The notes: generated from the sequence alone by a model not told the origin. 46,388 nt of DNA from Thioalkalivibrio halophilus (GCF_001995255.1 NZ_MUZR01000013.1:49573-95960); one strand, 5' to 3'. Shown: positions 24,084 to 32,627, counted from the first letter of the stretch. Numbers and translations: made by a program.

Positions 24084-26738
24084 GTGAGCGACGCGGACGC
24101 CCTGTCAAAACACACCCCCATGATGCAGCAATACCTGCGGATCAAGGCGGAGTATCCGCAGACCCTGCTGCTCTACCGCATGGGGGACTTCTACGAGCTG
24201 TTCTACGACGACGCCGAGCGCGCCGCCGGGCTGCTGGACATCACCCTCACCCGCCGCGGCGAGTCGGCCGGCGAGCCGATCCCGATGGCCGGGATCCCGG
24301 TGCACACCCTGGAGAGCTACCTCGCGCGGCTGCTGAAGCTGGGCGAGAGTGCGGCGATCTGCGAGCAGACCGGACAGGTGGGCGAGAACAAGGGCCCGGT
24401 ACAGCGCGAGGTGGTGCGCATCGTGACCCCGGGCACGGTCACCGAGGACGCCCTGCTGGAGGCGCGCCAGGTCAATCGCATGGTCGCCGTGTGCCCGGCC
24501 GCCTGCGCTGCCGTGCGCGGCCGCAACGAAGGCTACGGCATCGCCAGCCTGGAGTTCGCCAGCGGCCGTTTCCGGGTGCTGGAGGTCGCCGACGCGACCG
24601 AACTGGAGGCCGAACTGGCGCGTCTCGACCCGGTGGAATGCCTGGTCCCCGACCCGGCCCCGGCGATCCCCGGGATCGAGGCCTGGGCCCCGCGACATCA
24701 TGCCGACTGGCATTTCGACGCGATCTCCGCGAAGCGCACCCTGACCCGGCATTTCGGCACCACCGACCTGGCCGGCTTCGGCTGCGACGACCTGGTGCTG
24801 GGCCTGGCCGCCGCGGGCGCGCTGCTGGCCTACGTGCAGGCGCAGCATCGCGGCAACCTTGCCCATATCACCGGGCTCGGGCGCGAACACCGCGGCCAGA
24901 TGCTGATGCTGGACCCGGCGACCCGGCGCAACCTGGAGCTGACCCGCACCCTGAGCGGGGAGCGCCGCGGCTCGCTGTTCGACCTGCTGGACACCAGCCG
25001 CACACCCATGGGGGCCCGGCTGCTGTCGCAATGGCTGCACCAGCCGCTGGCCGACCGGGCCCTGCTGCGGGAACGCCAGCAGGGCATCGCCACGCTGCTG
25101 GACCACGCGGCCGAACAAGGCCTGCGCGAGGCCCTGACCGGCATGGCCGACGTCGAACGCATCGTCTCGCGCATCAGCCTGGGCTCCGCACGGCCGCGCG
25201 ATCTGGTCGCGCTGCAGGCGGCGCTGGAACGCCTGCCCGGCCTGCACGCGGCACTGGAGCCCGCCGCAGGCGAGGCCGACACCCTCGCCGCCCTGCGCGA
25301 CGAACTCGCGCCGGAGACGGAACTGAGCGAAACCCTGGCCCGCGCGCTGGTCGACGAACCGCCGATCCGGGTCACCGACGGCGGGCTGATCCGCCCCGGC
25401 TTCGACCCCGAACTCGACCGCCTGCGCGATCTGGAACACAACGCCGACGGCTTCCTGCGCGACCTGGAGGCGCGCGAACGCGAGGCCACCGGCATCGCCA
25501 CGCTCAAGGTCGCCTACAACCGGGTGCACGGCTACTACGTCGAGGTGGGCCGCTCGCGTTCGGAGGAGCTGCCCGGGCGCTTCATGCGCCGGCAGACCCT
25601 GAAGAACGCCGAACGCTACACCACCGAGGAACTCAAGCGCTTCGAGGACGAGATCCTGTCCGCACGGGAACAGGCGCTGGCGCGCGAACGCCAGCTGTTC
25701 GACGACCTGCTCGCCGGCCTGCAGGGGCGCGCCGACCGCCTGCGGGCGATCGCCGACGCGGTGGCCCGGCTGGACGTGCTGGCCACTCTGGCCGAACGCG
25801 CCCGACGGCTCGACTGGAGCCGCCCCGAACTGGTGCCCGAGACCGGCGTCCACATCGAGCAGGGTCGCCACCCGGTGGTGGAGGCCAGCCTGGACACCCC
25901 GTTCGTGGCCAACGACACCCGGCTGGATCCCGAAAGCCGCCGGCTGCTGGTCATCACCGGGCCCAACATGGGGGGCAAGTCCACCTACATGCGCCAGACC
26001 GCACTGATCGTGCTGCTGGCCTGCATGGGCAGTTTCGTGCCCGCGGACGTGGCCCGCATCGGTCCGGTGGACCGCATCTTCACCCGCATCGGCGCCTCCG
26101 ACGATCTGACCTCCGGGCGCTCGACCTTCATGGTGGAGATGACCGAGGCCGCCAGCATCCTGCACAACGCCGGCGAGCGCAGCCTGGTGCTGATGGACGA
26201 GATCGGGCGCGGCACCTCCACCTTCGACGGCCTGGCGCTGGCGCTGGCCTGTGCCGAACGCCTGGCGCGGGAGAACCGCGCGCTGACCCTGTTCGCCACG
26301 CACTACTTCGAGCTGACCGCGCTGGCCGAACGCGAACCGGCGGTGGCCAACATCCACACCGACGCGGTGGAACACGGCCACGACATCGTGTTCCTGCATC
26401 AGGTCCGCGAGGGGCCGGCCAACCAGAGCTACGGGCTGCAGGTGGCCTCGCTGGCGGGAGTACCCGCCGACGTGCTGCAGCGCGCCCGCACCCATCTGGC
26501 CGATCTGGAAAGCCGTGCCCGGGACAGCGACTCGCCCCAGCTGGGGCTGTTCCCGCCGGAGCCGCCCGCACCCGCGGCGCCGGAAGAACCCGCCCCGCCG
26601 GCACCCGAAGTACCCGAGCCGGCGCGGGACGTCGCGCGGGCCCTGGCGGAACTCGATCCGGACGGCCTGACCCCGCGCGAGGCGCTGGACGCGCTCTACC
26701 GGCTCAAGGACACGCTGGAACGGGGAGTCGCGGAATAA
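24084..26738 (+). CDS. mutS: DNA mismatch repair protein MutS
   Basis: MutS recognises mismatches and recruits MutL. The 884-residue product is slightly longer than E. coli MutS (853). The N-terminal mismatch-reading Phe-x-Glu lies in [15 protein letters not shown] (near 32-46). The connector and lever domains follow, then the ABC-type ATPase: Walker [14 protein letters not shown] (near 626), the signature [13 protein letters not shown], Walker [21 protein letters not shown], and the H-loop [10 protein letters not shown] proline-rich linker (about 805-845) precedes the C-terminal dimerisation helix. GTG 24084 is supported by AGGAAC upstream and by the conserved [13 protein letters not shown] opening shortly after. 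Confidence 0.98.
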   Translation: MSDADALSKHTPMMQQYLRIKAEYPQTLLLYRMGDFYELFYDDAERAAGLLDITLTRRGESAGEPIPMAGIPVHTLESYLARLLKLGESAAICEQTGQVGENKGPVQREVVRIVTPGTVTEDALLEARQVNRMVAVCPAACAAVRGRNEGYGIASLEFASGRFRVLEVADATELEAELARLDPVECLVPDPAPAIPGIEAWAPRHHADWHFDAISAKRTLTRHFGTTDLAGFGCDDLVLGLAAAGALLAYVQAQHRGNLAHITGLGREHRGQMLMLDPATRRNLELTRTLSGERRGSLFDLLDTSRTPMGARLLSQWLHQPLADRALLRERQQGIATLLDHAAEQGLREALTGMADVERIVSRISLGSARPRDLVALQAALERLPGLHAALEPAAGEADTLAALRDELAPETELSETLARALVDEPPIRVTDGGLIRPGFDPELDRLRDLEHNADGFLRDLEAREREATGIATLKVAYNRVHGYYVEVGRSRSEELPGRFMRRQTLKNAERYTTEELKRFEDEILSAREQALARERQLFDDLLAGLQGRADRLRAIADAVARLDVLATLAERARRLDWSRPELVPETGVHIEQGRHPVVEASLDTPFVANDTRLDPESRRLLVITGPNMGGKSTYMRQTALIVLLACMGSFVPADVARIGPVDRIFTRIGASDDLTSGRSTFMVEMTEAASILHNAGERSLVLMDEIGRGTSTFDGLALALACAERLARENRALTLFATHYFELTALAEREPAVANIHTDAVEHGHDIVFLHQVREGPANQSYGLQVASLAGVPADVLQRARTHLADLESRARDSDSPQLGLFPPEPPAPAAPEEPAPPAPEVPEPARDVARALAELDPDGLTPREALDALYRLKDTLERGVAE

Positions 26739-26749
26739 CAGCCGCAGCA

Positions 26750-26764
26750 GCCGGGATTCCCGGC
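26750..26764 (+). terminator. Short hairpin after mutS
   Basis: GCCGGG (26750-26755), a three-base loop and CCCGGC (26759-26764) form a six-base-pair GC stem 11 bases after the mutS stop, without a T-tract. Weak evidence for a terminator between mutS and the fdxA promoter. Confidence 0.3.
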
Positions 26765-26781
26765 CGCTCGGGAGGAGCGGT

Positions 26782-26787
26782 TACAAT
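26782..26787 (+). promoter_or_regulatory. Candidate -10 box for fdxA
   Basis: TACAAT within GTTACAAT, 68 bases before the fdxA start, in a 117-base gap after mutS. It is one mismatch from the TATAAT consensus; no clear -35 hexamer is visible. Confidence 0.4.
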
Positions 26788-26855
26788 ACGCCGAACGGAC
26801 CGAGCGGCGGCACACAGGAGCCGTGGCGTCGCAACACGACCAATGGAGAAGCGCA

Positions 26856-27179
26856 ATGGCTTTCATCGTTCTGGAGAACTGCATCCGGTGCAAGTACACC
26901 GATTGCGTCGAAGTCTGCCCGGTGGACTGCTTCCACGAGGGGCCCAACTTCCTCACCATCGACCCCGACGAATGCATCGACTGCACCCTGTGCGAGCCGG
27001 AGTGCCCGGCCGAGGCGATCGTCCCCGAGGATGACGTGCCCGAGGATCAGGTGCACATGATCGAGCTCAATGCCGAACTGGCGCGCACCTGGCCGGTGAT
27101 CACCGCGCGCAAGGACCCGCCGGAAGACGCGGAAGAGTGGGACGGCGTCGAGGGCAAGCTGCAGTACCTGGAGCGCTGA
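26856..27179 (+). CDS. fdxA: 7Fe ferredoxin FdxA ([3Fe-4S][4Fe-4S])
   Basis: A 107-residue electron carrier of the Azotobacter ferredoxin I type. The N-terminal half has the cysteines [18 protein letters not shown] and the second set is [16 protein letters not shown], with the spacing known for one [3Fe-4S] and one [4Fe-4S] cluster. The C-terminal extension ([19 protein letters not shown]) is typical of the family. The start is set by the conserved [10 protein letters not shown] opening, with GGAGAA just upstream. mutS-fdxA adjacency is common in gammaproteobacteria. The redox partner is unknown. Confidence 0.96.
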   Translation: MAFIVLENCIRCKYTDCVEVCPVDCFHEGPNFLTIDPDECIDCTLCEPECPAEAIVPEDDVPEDQVHMIELNAELARTWPVITARKDPPEDAEEWDGVEGKLQYLER

Positions 27180-27191
27180 GACCCCGCCCGG

Positions 27192-27210
27192 AGCCCCGCA
27201 CTACGGGGCT
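27192..27210. terminator. Hairpin between convergent fdxA and DUF4870-like gene
   Basis: AGCCCCG (27192-27198) and CGGGGCT (27204-27210) form a perfect seven-base-pair stem with a five-base loop in the 30-base gap between the two stops. It could terminate both directions, though neither side has a strong T-tract. Confidence 0.5.
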
Positions 27211-27563
27211 TACCAGAGCCAGGTGGCCGGGTCCTCGATGGCCCGGTCGTCGCTGTTGCGGATCACGCCCTTGATGCACCGCACCAGCACCCACACCAGG
27301 AACAGCAGCCCGATGATCAGCCCGATCCCGATCGCCGCGGTCAGGGTCGCCAGCACGGCCATCAGCAGACCGATCCAGAAGGTCCGGATCTGATACTGCA
27401 GGTGGGTCTCGCTGATCGCATCCGCATCGCTGCGCTTCACATGCGCCATGATCACCCCGACCAGGGCCGTGATGGCGACAAAGAAGCCAACGAAGTACAG
27501 CACGTAGATGATCGTCACGAACGTGCGCTCGGTGCGGGGTTCATTCGCCAGTTCCGTTTCCAT
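27210..27563 (-). CDS. Small membrane protein, DUF4870-like
   Basis: A 117-residue protein with about three membrane segments: IIYVLYFVGFFVAITALVGVIMAH (near 18-41), FWIGLLMAVLATLTAAIGIG (near 62-81) and LIIGLLFLVWVLVRCIKG (near 82-99). The pattern with short charged termini (METELANEPRTERT; DDRAIEDPATWLW) fits the DUF4870 family of uncharacterised small membrane proteins. Conserved-looking residues are HLQYQIRTFWI. Single gene on the minus strand, converging with fdxA. The upstream region is a REP-type element. Confidence 0.75.
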   Translation of the reverse strand: METELANEPRTERTFVTIIYVLYFVGFFVAITALVGVIMAHVKRSDADAISETHLQYQIRTFWIGLLMAVLATLTAAIGIGLIIGLLFLVWVLVRCIKGVIRNSDDRAIEDPATWLW

Positions 27564-27588
27564 ACCTCTCTCCTTCTACGATTGCTGC

Positions 27589-27657
27589 ATTCGCGCGCGA
27601 GCGCGCTCCTACGGGTCATCCCGGTGCCTGATTGTGGGAGCGTGCTTGCACGCGAAT
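27589..27657. repeat. REP-type inverted repeat pair (REPIN-like)
   Basis: Two copies of a 24-base REP-like sequence face each other with 21 bases between. The left copy (27589-27612) on its complement reads GTAGGAGCGCGCTCGCGCGC then GAAT. The right copy (27634-27657) reads GTGGGAGCGTGCTTGCACGC then GAAT. Each contains its own short palindrome, and the consensus resembles REP sequences of pseudomonads. It fills most of the 128-base gap between two minus-strand genes. Confidence 0.8.
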
Positions 27658-27691
27658 ACGGCGCTTGCCGAAGCCCCCATGCCTTCCCGGC

Positions 27692-28585
27692 TCACCCCGC
27701 CCCGCCCAGCACGATCAGCACGATGCCGACCAGCGCAAAGCCGAAGCCCGCGAGCTGCAGCCGGCTCATGCGCTCGGCCTGAAAGAACCGCGCCAGCAGT
27801 GCGGTGGGCGCCGGCGACAGGGCCCCGGCCACCGCGATCACCGACAACAGCCCGATGCGCACGGCCACCACGAAGGCCAGGGTGGCGAGCCCCTGCAGCA
27901 GGCCCGCCAGCGCAACCAGCACCAGCGTGCTGCGGGCCATGTGTCGCTCGGGGCGATGCAGCAGCATCACGCCCAGCAGCACCAGCCCGCCCACGCCGCC
28001 GGCCATCACCACCGGCCACAGGGCCGAGCCTTCGCTGGCCTGGTCAAGGAACACGAACACCAGGCCGAAGGCGACCCCGGCAAGCACGCCGTCGAACACC
28101 CCCAGCAGCGGATGCGGCCCGCGGTGACCGTGGCCGTCCGCCCCCCGCACCGGCGCGTCCGGGTCACGCGGACTGGCCTCCCGGGCCCCGCCCGAGACCA
28201 GCGCGATCGCCACCACGATGGCCACGATCCCCGCCAGCGAGAACCATCCCGGGCGTTCGCCAAGAGCCAGCCCCGCCGCCAGCGGCACCAGCGCCGACAG
28301 CACCCCGGTCACCGCCGCGACCAGCCCCATGTAGCCTTCGGCCAGCCCGCGGTAGTAGGCCAGCAGGCCCAGCGCCATCGCCACGCCCGAGGCACCGCCC
28401 CACAGCAGGGCCGCCTCCCCGGGCAGCCCCGCCATCAGCAATGCCAGCATCAGCAGCGGTGCGGTGACCAGCAGCTGCGAATAGCAGGCCACCACCAGCG
28501 CCGAAACCCGCCGCGAGGCCAGGCCGCCGAGAAAATCCCCCGCGCCGTAGCCCAGCGCGGTCAGCAGGCCCAGCAGGAAGGCCAT
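27692..28585 (-). CDS. EamA / drug-metabolite transporter (DMT) superfamily permease
   Basis: A 297-residue inner-membrane protein with about ten hydrophobic segments arranged as two EamA repeats of five. The first repeat is roughly residues 1-131, with YYRGLAEGYMGLVAAVTGVLSALVPLAAGLALGERP as its characteristic end (near 77-112). A hydrophilic His/Asp-rich loop (about 135-158, GADGHGHRGPH) separates them. The substrate is unknown; DMT members export amino acids, metabolites or drugs. It starts one base after the stop of the upstream gene (28587-29090), so the two are probably one transcript. Confidence 0.85.
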   Translation of the reverse strand: MAFLLGLLTALGYGAGDFLGGLASRRVSALVVACYSQLLVTAPLLMLALLMAGLPGEAALLWGGASGVAMALGLLAYYRGLAEGYMGLVAAVTGVLSALVPLAAGLALGERPGWFSLAGIVAIVVAIALVSGGAREASPRDPDAPVRGADGHGHRGPHPLLGVFDGVLAGVAFGLVFVFLDQASEGSALWPVVMAGGVGGLVLLGVMLLHRPERHMARSTLVLVALAGLLQGLATLAFVVAVRIGLLSVIAVAGALSPAPTALLARFFQAERMSRLQLAGFGFALVGIVLIVLGGAG

Positions 28586-28586
28586 G

Positions 28587-29090
28587 TCAGTCGCCGGCGC
28601 CCTCCAGCATCTGCCGCAGGGCGGCCTCGCTGGCGGCCGCGCCGGTGCCGGTCACCGTACCCTCGCCATCCAGGAACACCACGCTCACATGATCGCGCTG
28701 ATGCGGCATGAAGCCCATGTCCCCGGGGCCTTCGGTCACCCCGGTGCGATAGGGGCGCTCCTGCATGCGCGGCATGACCACGTTCTCGAGCACGAACGGC
28801 GGCATGCCGTGGGTATCGGCCACGTAGCGGATGCCGGCCTCCTCGATCGCCTCGGGCCCCATGTCCCCGAGGACATCATTGGTGATGTCGGCCGGGGCCA
28901 TCTCCACGGTCATCAGCACCACGCGCGCATCGCCGGGTAGCTCCAGCGGCTCCCCGTGCTGGTCGTTGAGGGTGACGTCGGGGAAGGCGTCGCCCTCGGA
29001 CAGATCGGCGGCCGCCGGCGCGGCGGCCAGCAGCAGGCCCAGGCCGGCAGACAGGACGACGGTTTTCTTCAGGACGGACAGTGCTTGCAT
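28587..29090 (-). CDS. Secreted thioredoxin-fold-like protein without cysteines
   Basis: A 167-residue protein with a signal peptide (VLKKTVVLSAGLGLLLAAAP, then AAA). The mature part begins DLSEGDAFPDVTLNDQHGEP, the opening of redoxin/AhpC-TSA folds, and ends with VSVVFLDGEGTVTGTGAAAS as in thioredoxin-like strands beta-4 and beta-5. No cysteine is present, so it cannot act as a thiol peroxidase or disulfide enzyme. The middle is rich in Met (DTHGMPPFVLENVVMPRMQE), which may suit metal binding. ATG 29090 is supported by GGGAG six bases upstream and the signal peptide. Function unknown. Confidence 0.7.
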   Translation of the reverse strand: MQALSVLKKTVVLSAGLGLLLAAAPAAADLSEGDAFPDVTLNDQHGEPLELPGDARVVLMTVEMAPADITNDVLGDMGPEAIEEAGIRYVADTHGMPPFVLENVVMPRMQERPYRTGVTEGPGDMGFMPHQRDHVSVVFLDGEGTVTGTGAAASEAALRQMLEGAGD

Positions 29091-29256
29091 GACAGACTCC
29101 CGGTGACAGCGGATTGATCGGAGAAACGTCCCGGATGGTAACCGATCGCACCCGCGCACACTGCGAAACCGGGCACGTGCCCATCTTCGCGGGTGCACCG
29201 GCCGGCGCATTTGCCTACACTGCCAGCCCGTTCCGCCGGCCTTTCCGCACGCACCG

Positions 29257-30180
29257 ATGCTCCAGCCGATTTTCAAACTGCTGCGTCCGCACCAGTACAT
29301 CAAGAACGGGTTCGTGTTCCTTGGACCGGTGTTCGCGCATGCCTGGGAGGGCGAGACCCTGCTGGCGGCCACGCTCGCCTTCCTCGCCTTCTGCGCGATG
29401 GCGAGCGCGGTTTACGTGCTCAACGACATTCTCGACGTCGAAGCCGACCGCCGGCACCCGACCAAGTGCCGCCGCCCGCTGGCCAGCGGGGCCATCGGCA
29501 TCCCGGCCGCGCGGATCATCCTGAGCGTGCTGGTGGTGCTGGCGCTGGCCCTCGGCCTGCTGGTCAGCGCCTGGGTCACCGGGCTGCTGGCGGGCTATCT
29601 GGTGCTGAACATCGCCTATTCGCTGGCGCTCAAGCATGTCGTCATCCTGGATGTGTTCAGCATCGCCGGCGGTTTCATGCTGCGCATCCTGGCCGGAACC
29701 CTGGGGCTGGGCATCGAACCCTCGCAGTGGCTGCTGCTGTGCGGCCTGATGCTGACCCTGTTCCTGGGCTTCGCCAAGCGCCGCTCGGAGCTGGCGGAAA
29801 CCGCCGTGACCGCCGGCCCGGCACCCGCGGACCCCGCACCCGAATCCCGGGACGACAGCCGGGGTGACACTCGGGGCGACACCCGGCGCGTGCTGGACGA
29901 CTATTCCACCGCGCTGCTGGACCAGTTCATCGCCATCAGCGCGGCCTGCACGGTGATCGCCTACGGGCTGTACACCGTCAGCCCGGAGGTCATCGCCCTG
30001 CACGGCACCGATGAGCTGATCTACACCCTGCCGTTCGTGATCTACGGGATCTTCCGCTACCTGTACCTGCTGCATTTTCGCGGGCGCGGCGGCGACACCT
30101 CGCGCGACCTGTTCACCGACGCCCATCTGCTGGTGACGGTGGTGGCCTGGCTGGGCGTGACCCTCGCGGTGCTGTCGTGA
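29257..30180 (+). CDS. ubiA: UbiA-family polyprenyl-phosphate phosphoribosyltransferase (DPPR synthase-like)
   Basis: A 307-residue integral membrane prenyltransferase-fold enzyme. It shares with mycobacterial Rv3806c, which couples PRPP to decaprenyl phosphate, the opening LLRPHQYIKN, the first Asp-rich motif NDILDVEADRRHPTKCRRPL (Asn56, Asp57, Asp60, Asp64), and the second-motif region LKHVVILDVFSIAGGFMLRI (near 125-144), then GFAKRRSEL. The HPTK-RPLASG context is specific for the DPPR-synthase branch rather than UbiA of ubiquinone synthesis. A hydrophilic insert rich in Asp/Arg (near 188-212) is unusual. First gene of an operon with a flippase-like gene, dprE1, dprE2 and a GT-C transferase; its stop overlaps the next start (GTGA). 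Confidence 0.9.
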   Translation: MLQPIFKLLRPHQYIKNGFVFLGPVFAHAWEGETLLAATLAFLAFCAMASAVYVLNDILDVEADRRHPTKCRRPLASGAIGIPAARIILSVLVVLALALGLLVSAWVTGLLAGYLVLNIAYSLALKHVVILDVFSIAGGFMLRILAGTLGLGIEPSQWLLLCGLMLTLFLGFAKRRSELAETAVTAGPAPADPAPESRDDSRGDTRGDTRRVLDDYSTALLDQFIAISAACTVIAYGLYTVSPEVIALHGTDELIYTLPFVIYGIFRYLYLLHFRGRGGDTSRDLFTDAHLLVTVVAWLGVTLAVLS

Positions 30181-31154
30181 GCGGGAACCCGGTCCTGACC
30201 GGCTGGCGCCTGCGCGGGCTGATCCTGTCGGTGATCGTTGCCGCCGCGGCGTATCTGGGCATCGCCATCTGGGCCGGTGCGGAAGAGGTCTGGCACGCGC
30301 TGGTGCAGGTCGGCCCGTTCGGCCTGCTGCTGGCCCTGTCGTTGTCGCTGGTCAACTACAGCCTGCGATTCGCCCGCTGGCAGCTGTACCTGCGGGCGCT
30401 GGCACATCGCATCGCCGCGCCCGCCAGCCTGCACATCTACCTGGCCGGCTTTGCCCTGACCACCACCCCGGGCAAGGCCGGCGAGGCCCTGCGCGGGGTG
30501 CTGCTCAAGCGCCGGGACGTCCCCTATCCGGACAGCTTCGCCGCGTTCGTCAGCGAGCGCCTGTCGGATCTGGTGGCGGTCGTGCTGCTGTCGCTGCTGG
30601 GGCTCACGCTGGTGACTCAAGGGACCTCGCTGATCCTGGCCGGCGTCGCGGCCGTGGCCGCCGGCCTGCTGGTGCTGTCGCAACGGCGACCGCTGGAGGC
30701 CCTGCAACGCCACGCGGACCGTCCCGGCCGGCGACTGTGGCGCGGCCTGCATCACGCCGCCACCATCCTGCTGCAGGCGCGGCGCTGCCACACCCCGAAC
30801 CTGCTCGCCGGCGCCACGGCCCTCAGCGTGGTGGCCTGGAGCGCCGAGGCCCTGGCCTTCTGGTGGATCCTCAACGCGATGGGCTTCGAGGCCGGATTCG
30901 CGTTCGCCGCCTTCGTGTTCGCCCTGGCCATGCTGGCCGGGGCGCTGAGCTTCCTGCCCGGCGGGCTGGGCGGCACCGAGGCGGTGATGATCGGCCTGCT
31001 CCTGCTGCACGACATGCCGGCGGCGGACGCGGTGGCGGCGACCACGCTGATCCGCCTGACCACCCTGTGGTTCGCGGTGCTGCTGGGCCTGATCGCGCTG
31101 AGCACCAACCCCGAAGCCCGTGGCCGCGAACTCCCGGACGAGCACCATGCGTAG
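30177..31154 (+). CDS. YbhN / lysylphosphatidylglycerol-synthase-TM family flippase-like protein
   Basis: A 325-residue protein with about eight TM segments, resembling the UPF0104/YbhN family (flippase-like domain, also the membrane part of MprF). Typical motifs are the early SLVNYSLRFARWQLYLRAL (near 56-74), the FALTTTPGKAGEALRGVLLK region (near 93-112), SERLSDLVAVVLLSLLG, and LSFLPGGLGGTEAVMIGLLL near the C-terminus. Such proteins often accompany glycolipid synthesis genes. Here it lies between the UbiA-like and DprE1 genes, so a role in moving the lipid-linked pentose across the membrane is a reasonable inference. The GTG start overlaps the upstream stop. Confidence 0.85.
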   Translation: MSGNPVLTGWRLRGLILSVIVAAAAYLGIAIWAGAEEVWHALVQVGPFGLLLALSLSLVNYSLRFARWQLYLRALAHRIAAPASLHIYLAGFALTTTPGKAGEALRGVLLKRRDVPYPDSFAAFVSERLSDLVAVVLLSLLGLTLVTQGTSLILAGVAAVAAGLLVLSQRRPLEALQRHADRPGRRLWRGLHHAATILLQARRCHTPNLLAGATALSVVAWSAEALAFWWILNAMGFEAGFAFAAFVFALAMLAGALSFLPGGLGGTEAVMIGLLLLHDMPAADAVAATTLIRLTTLWFAVLLGLIALSTNPEARGRELPDEHHA

Positions 31155-31199
31155 GCGTTCCATGCCCGACCCGCACAACAACACATCACACAACACCCC

Positions 31200-31303
31200 G
31201 TCATTGCGAGCGCAGCGAAGCAATCTCGCGACCCAGCCGCACGCTCCGAACCCCGGGCGGCCCTCGGCGATTGCCACGCCCCCTGCGGGGCCTCGCAATG
31301 ACG
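31200..31303. repeat. Palindromic intergenic repeat (CGTCATTGCGAGC type)
   Basis: The ends are inverted repeats: GTCATTGCGAGCGCAGCGAA (from 31200) continuing into GCAATCTCGCG, and the right end with GGCGATTGCCACG continuing to GGGGCCTCGCAATGACG (to 31303). The core GCGAG/ATTGC sequence matches a dispersed repeat I recall from many bacterial genomes. It sits in the 177-base gap between the flippase-like gene and dprE1, inside an operon whose other junctions all overlap. No gene is present in the gap. Confidence 0.75.
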
Positions 31304-31331
31304 AGGACGGAAAGGGCACCGGGGGTCCGGC

Positions 31332-32627
31332 ATGACGACCAGCGGCTGGAACCGCATCCCGCGGGTGGAACACGCCGCGCACAGCGCGCCGGCGTTCCGC
31401 CCGGACCGGCTGCCGGACGGGCCGCTGCTGGCCCACGGCATGGGGCGTTCCTATGGCGACTGCTGCCTCAACGCCGGCGGCCATCTGCTGCATACCCGCG
31501 GGCTGGACCGCTTCGTCGAGTTCGACCCCGCGACCGGCATCCTCACCACCGAGGCCGGGGTCACCCTCGACGAACTGCTGGAACTGAGCGTGCCGCGCGG
31601 CTGGTTCCCGCCGGTGGTCCCGGGGACCCGCTTCGTGACCCTGGGCGGCGCGGTGGCCAACGACGTACACGGCAAGAACCATCACGTCGCCGGCAGCTTC
31701 GGTGCGCACGTAAAGCGCCTGACCCTGCACCGCAGCGATGCCGGCCGCGTCGAGGTCAGCCCCGAGCACAATCCGCGCTGGTTCGCCGCCACCATCGGCG
31801 GGCTGGGCCTGACCGGGCTGATCGAGACCGTGACCCTGCAGCTCGTGCCGGTATCCTCGGCCTGGATGTCGGTGTGGTCGGAACGCTTCCACAGCCTGGA
31901 CGATTTCTGGGCGCTGGATGCCCGCGCGCGCCGCGAATGGCCCTACACCGTGGCCTGGATCGACTGCCTGGCCGATGGTCGGCGCCATCCCCCGGGCCGC
32001 GGGATCTATTCCGCAGGCCGCCACGCGGTTACCCCGCCCCCGCGCGCCCGCTTCCGCGAACCCCGGCGGCGGGTGCCGGTGGATCCGCCGTTCTCGCTGG
32101 TCAACGGTCCCGGCCTGCGCGCGTTCAACGAGCTGTATTTCCACCAGCCGCTGCGCCGCAGCCCGCATCCGGCGCATCATCGCGGCTGGCTGTTCCCGCT
32201 GGACGGGATCCGCGACTGGAACCGCATCTACGGCCGCCGAGGCTTCTACCAGTACCAGTGCGTGCTCCCCGAACGCACCGCGCGCGACGCCGTCGCCGAG
32301 CTGCTGCGCCAGATCGCGCGCAGCGGCCAGGGCTCGTTCCTCGCGGTGCTCAAGACCTTCGGCCGCCAGTCGCCGGCCGGGATGCTGTCGTTCCCGCGCC
32401 CGGGCACCACCCTGGCGCTGGATTTCCCTGATCGCGGGGCGGCGACCCATGCGCTGTTCGAGCGCCTCGACCGTGTGGTGCGCGAGGCGCACGGGGCGCT
32501 CTACCCGGCCAAGGACGCCCGCATGTCCGGCGCGATGTTCCGTGCCGGGTTTCCTGAATGGATCGAGTTCGCTAAGTTGACCGACCCTCAATTCTCCTCC
32601 AGCTTCTGGCGCCGGGTGACCGCATGA
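31332..32627 (+). CDS. dprE1: DprE1-type polyprenylphosphoryl-ribose 2'-oxidase (FAD)
   Basis: DprE1 oxidises the 2'-hydroxyl of decaprenyl-phosphoryl-ribose, the first half of its epimerisation to arabinose. The 431-residue product has the FAD-binding segment HGMGRSYGDCCLNAGG (near 35-50), the hallmark DVHGKNHHVAGSFGAHV (His113 and neighbours, near 111-127), and the catalytic lysine in LYPAKDARMS (Lys394, equivalent to Lys418 of the M. tuberculosis enzyme). The residue matching Cys387 of that enzyme is Ala362 in the LALDFP segment. Length is near the mycobacterial protein (461). ATG 31332 follows the palindromic repeat; the stop overlaps the dprE2 start. Confidence 0.93.
   Translation: MTTSGWNRIPRVEHAAHSAPAFRPDRLPDGPLLAHGMGRSYGDCCLNAGGHLLHTRGLDRFVEFDPATGILTTEAGVTLDELLELSVPRGWFPPVVPGTRFVTLGGAVANDVHGKNHHVAGSFGAHVKRLTLHRSDAGRVEVSPEHNPRWFAATIGGLGLTGLIETVTLQLVPVSSAWMSVWSERFHSLDDFWALDARARREWPYTVAWIDCLADGRRHPPGRGIYSAGRHAVTPPPRARFREPRRRVPVDPPFSLVNGPGLRAFNELYFHQPLRRSPHPAHHRGWLFPLDGIRDWNRIYGRRGFYQYQCVLPERTARDAVAELLRQIARSGQGSFLAVLKTFGRQSPAGMLSFPRPGTTLALDFPDRGAATHALFERLDRVVREAHGALYPAKDARMSGAMFRAGFPEWIEFAKLTDPQFSSSFWRRVTA

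Noticed and set aside
24105-26495. Long minus-strand frame opposite mutS
   Set aside because: mutS is unmistakable on the plus strand; the antisense frame has no motifs.
30057-32591. Long minus-strand frame opposite the flippase-like and dprE1 genes
   Set aside because: Antisense shadow caused by high GC content; the plus-strand genes have strong family motifs.
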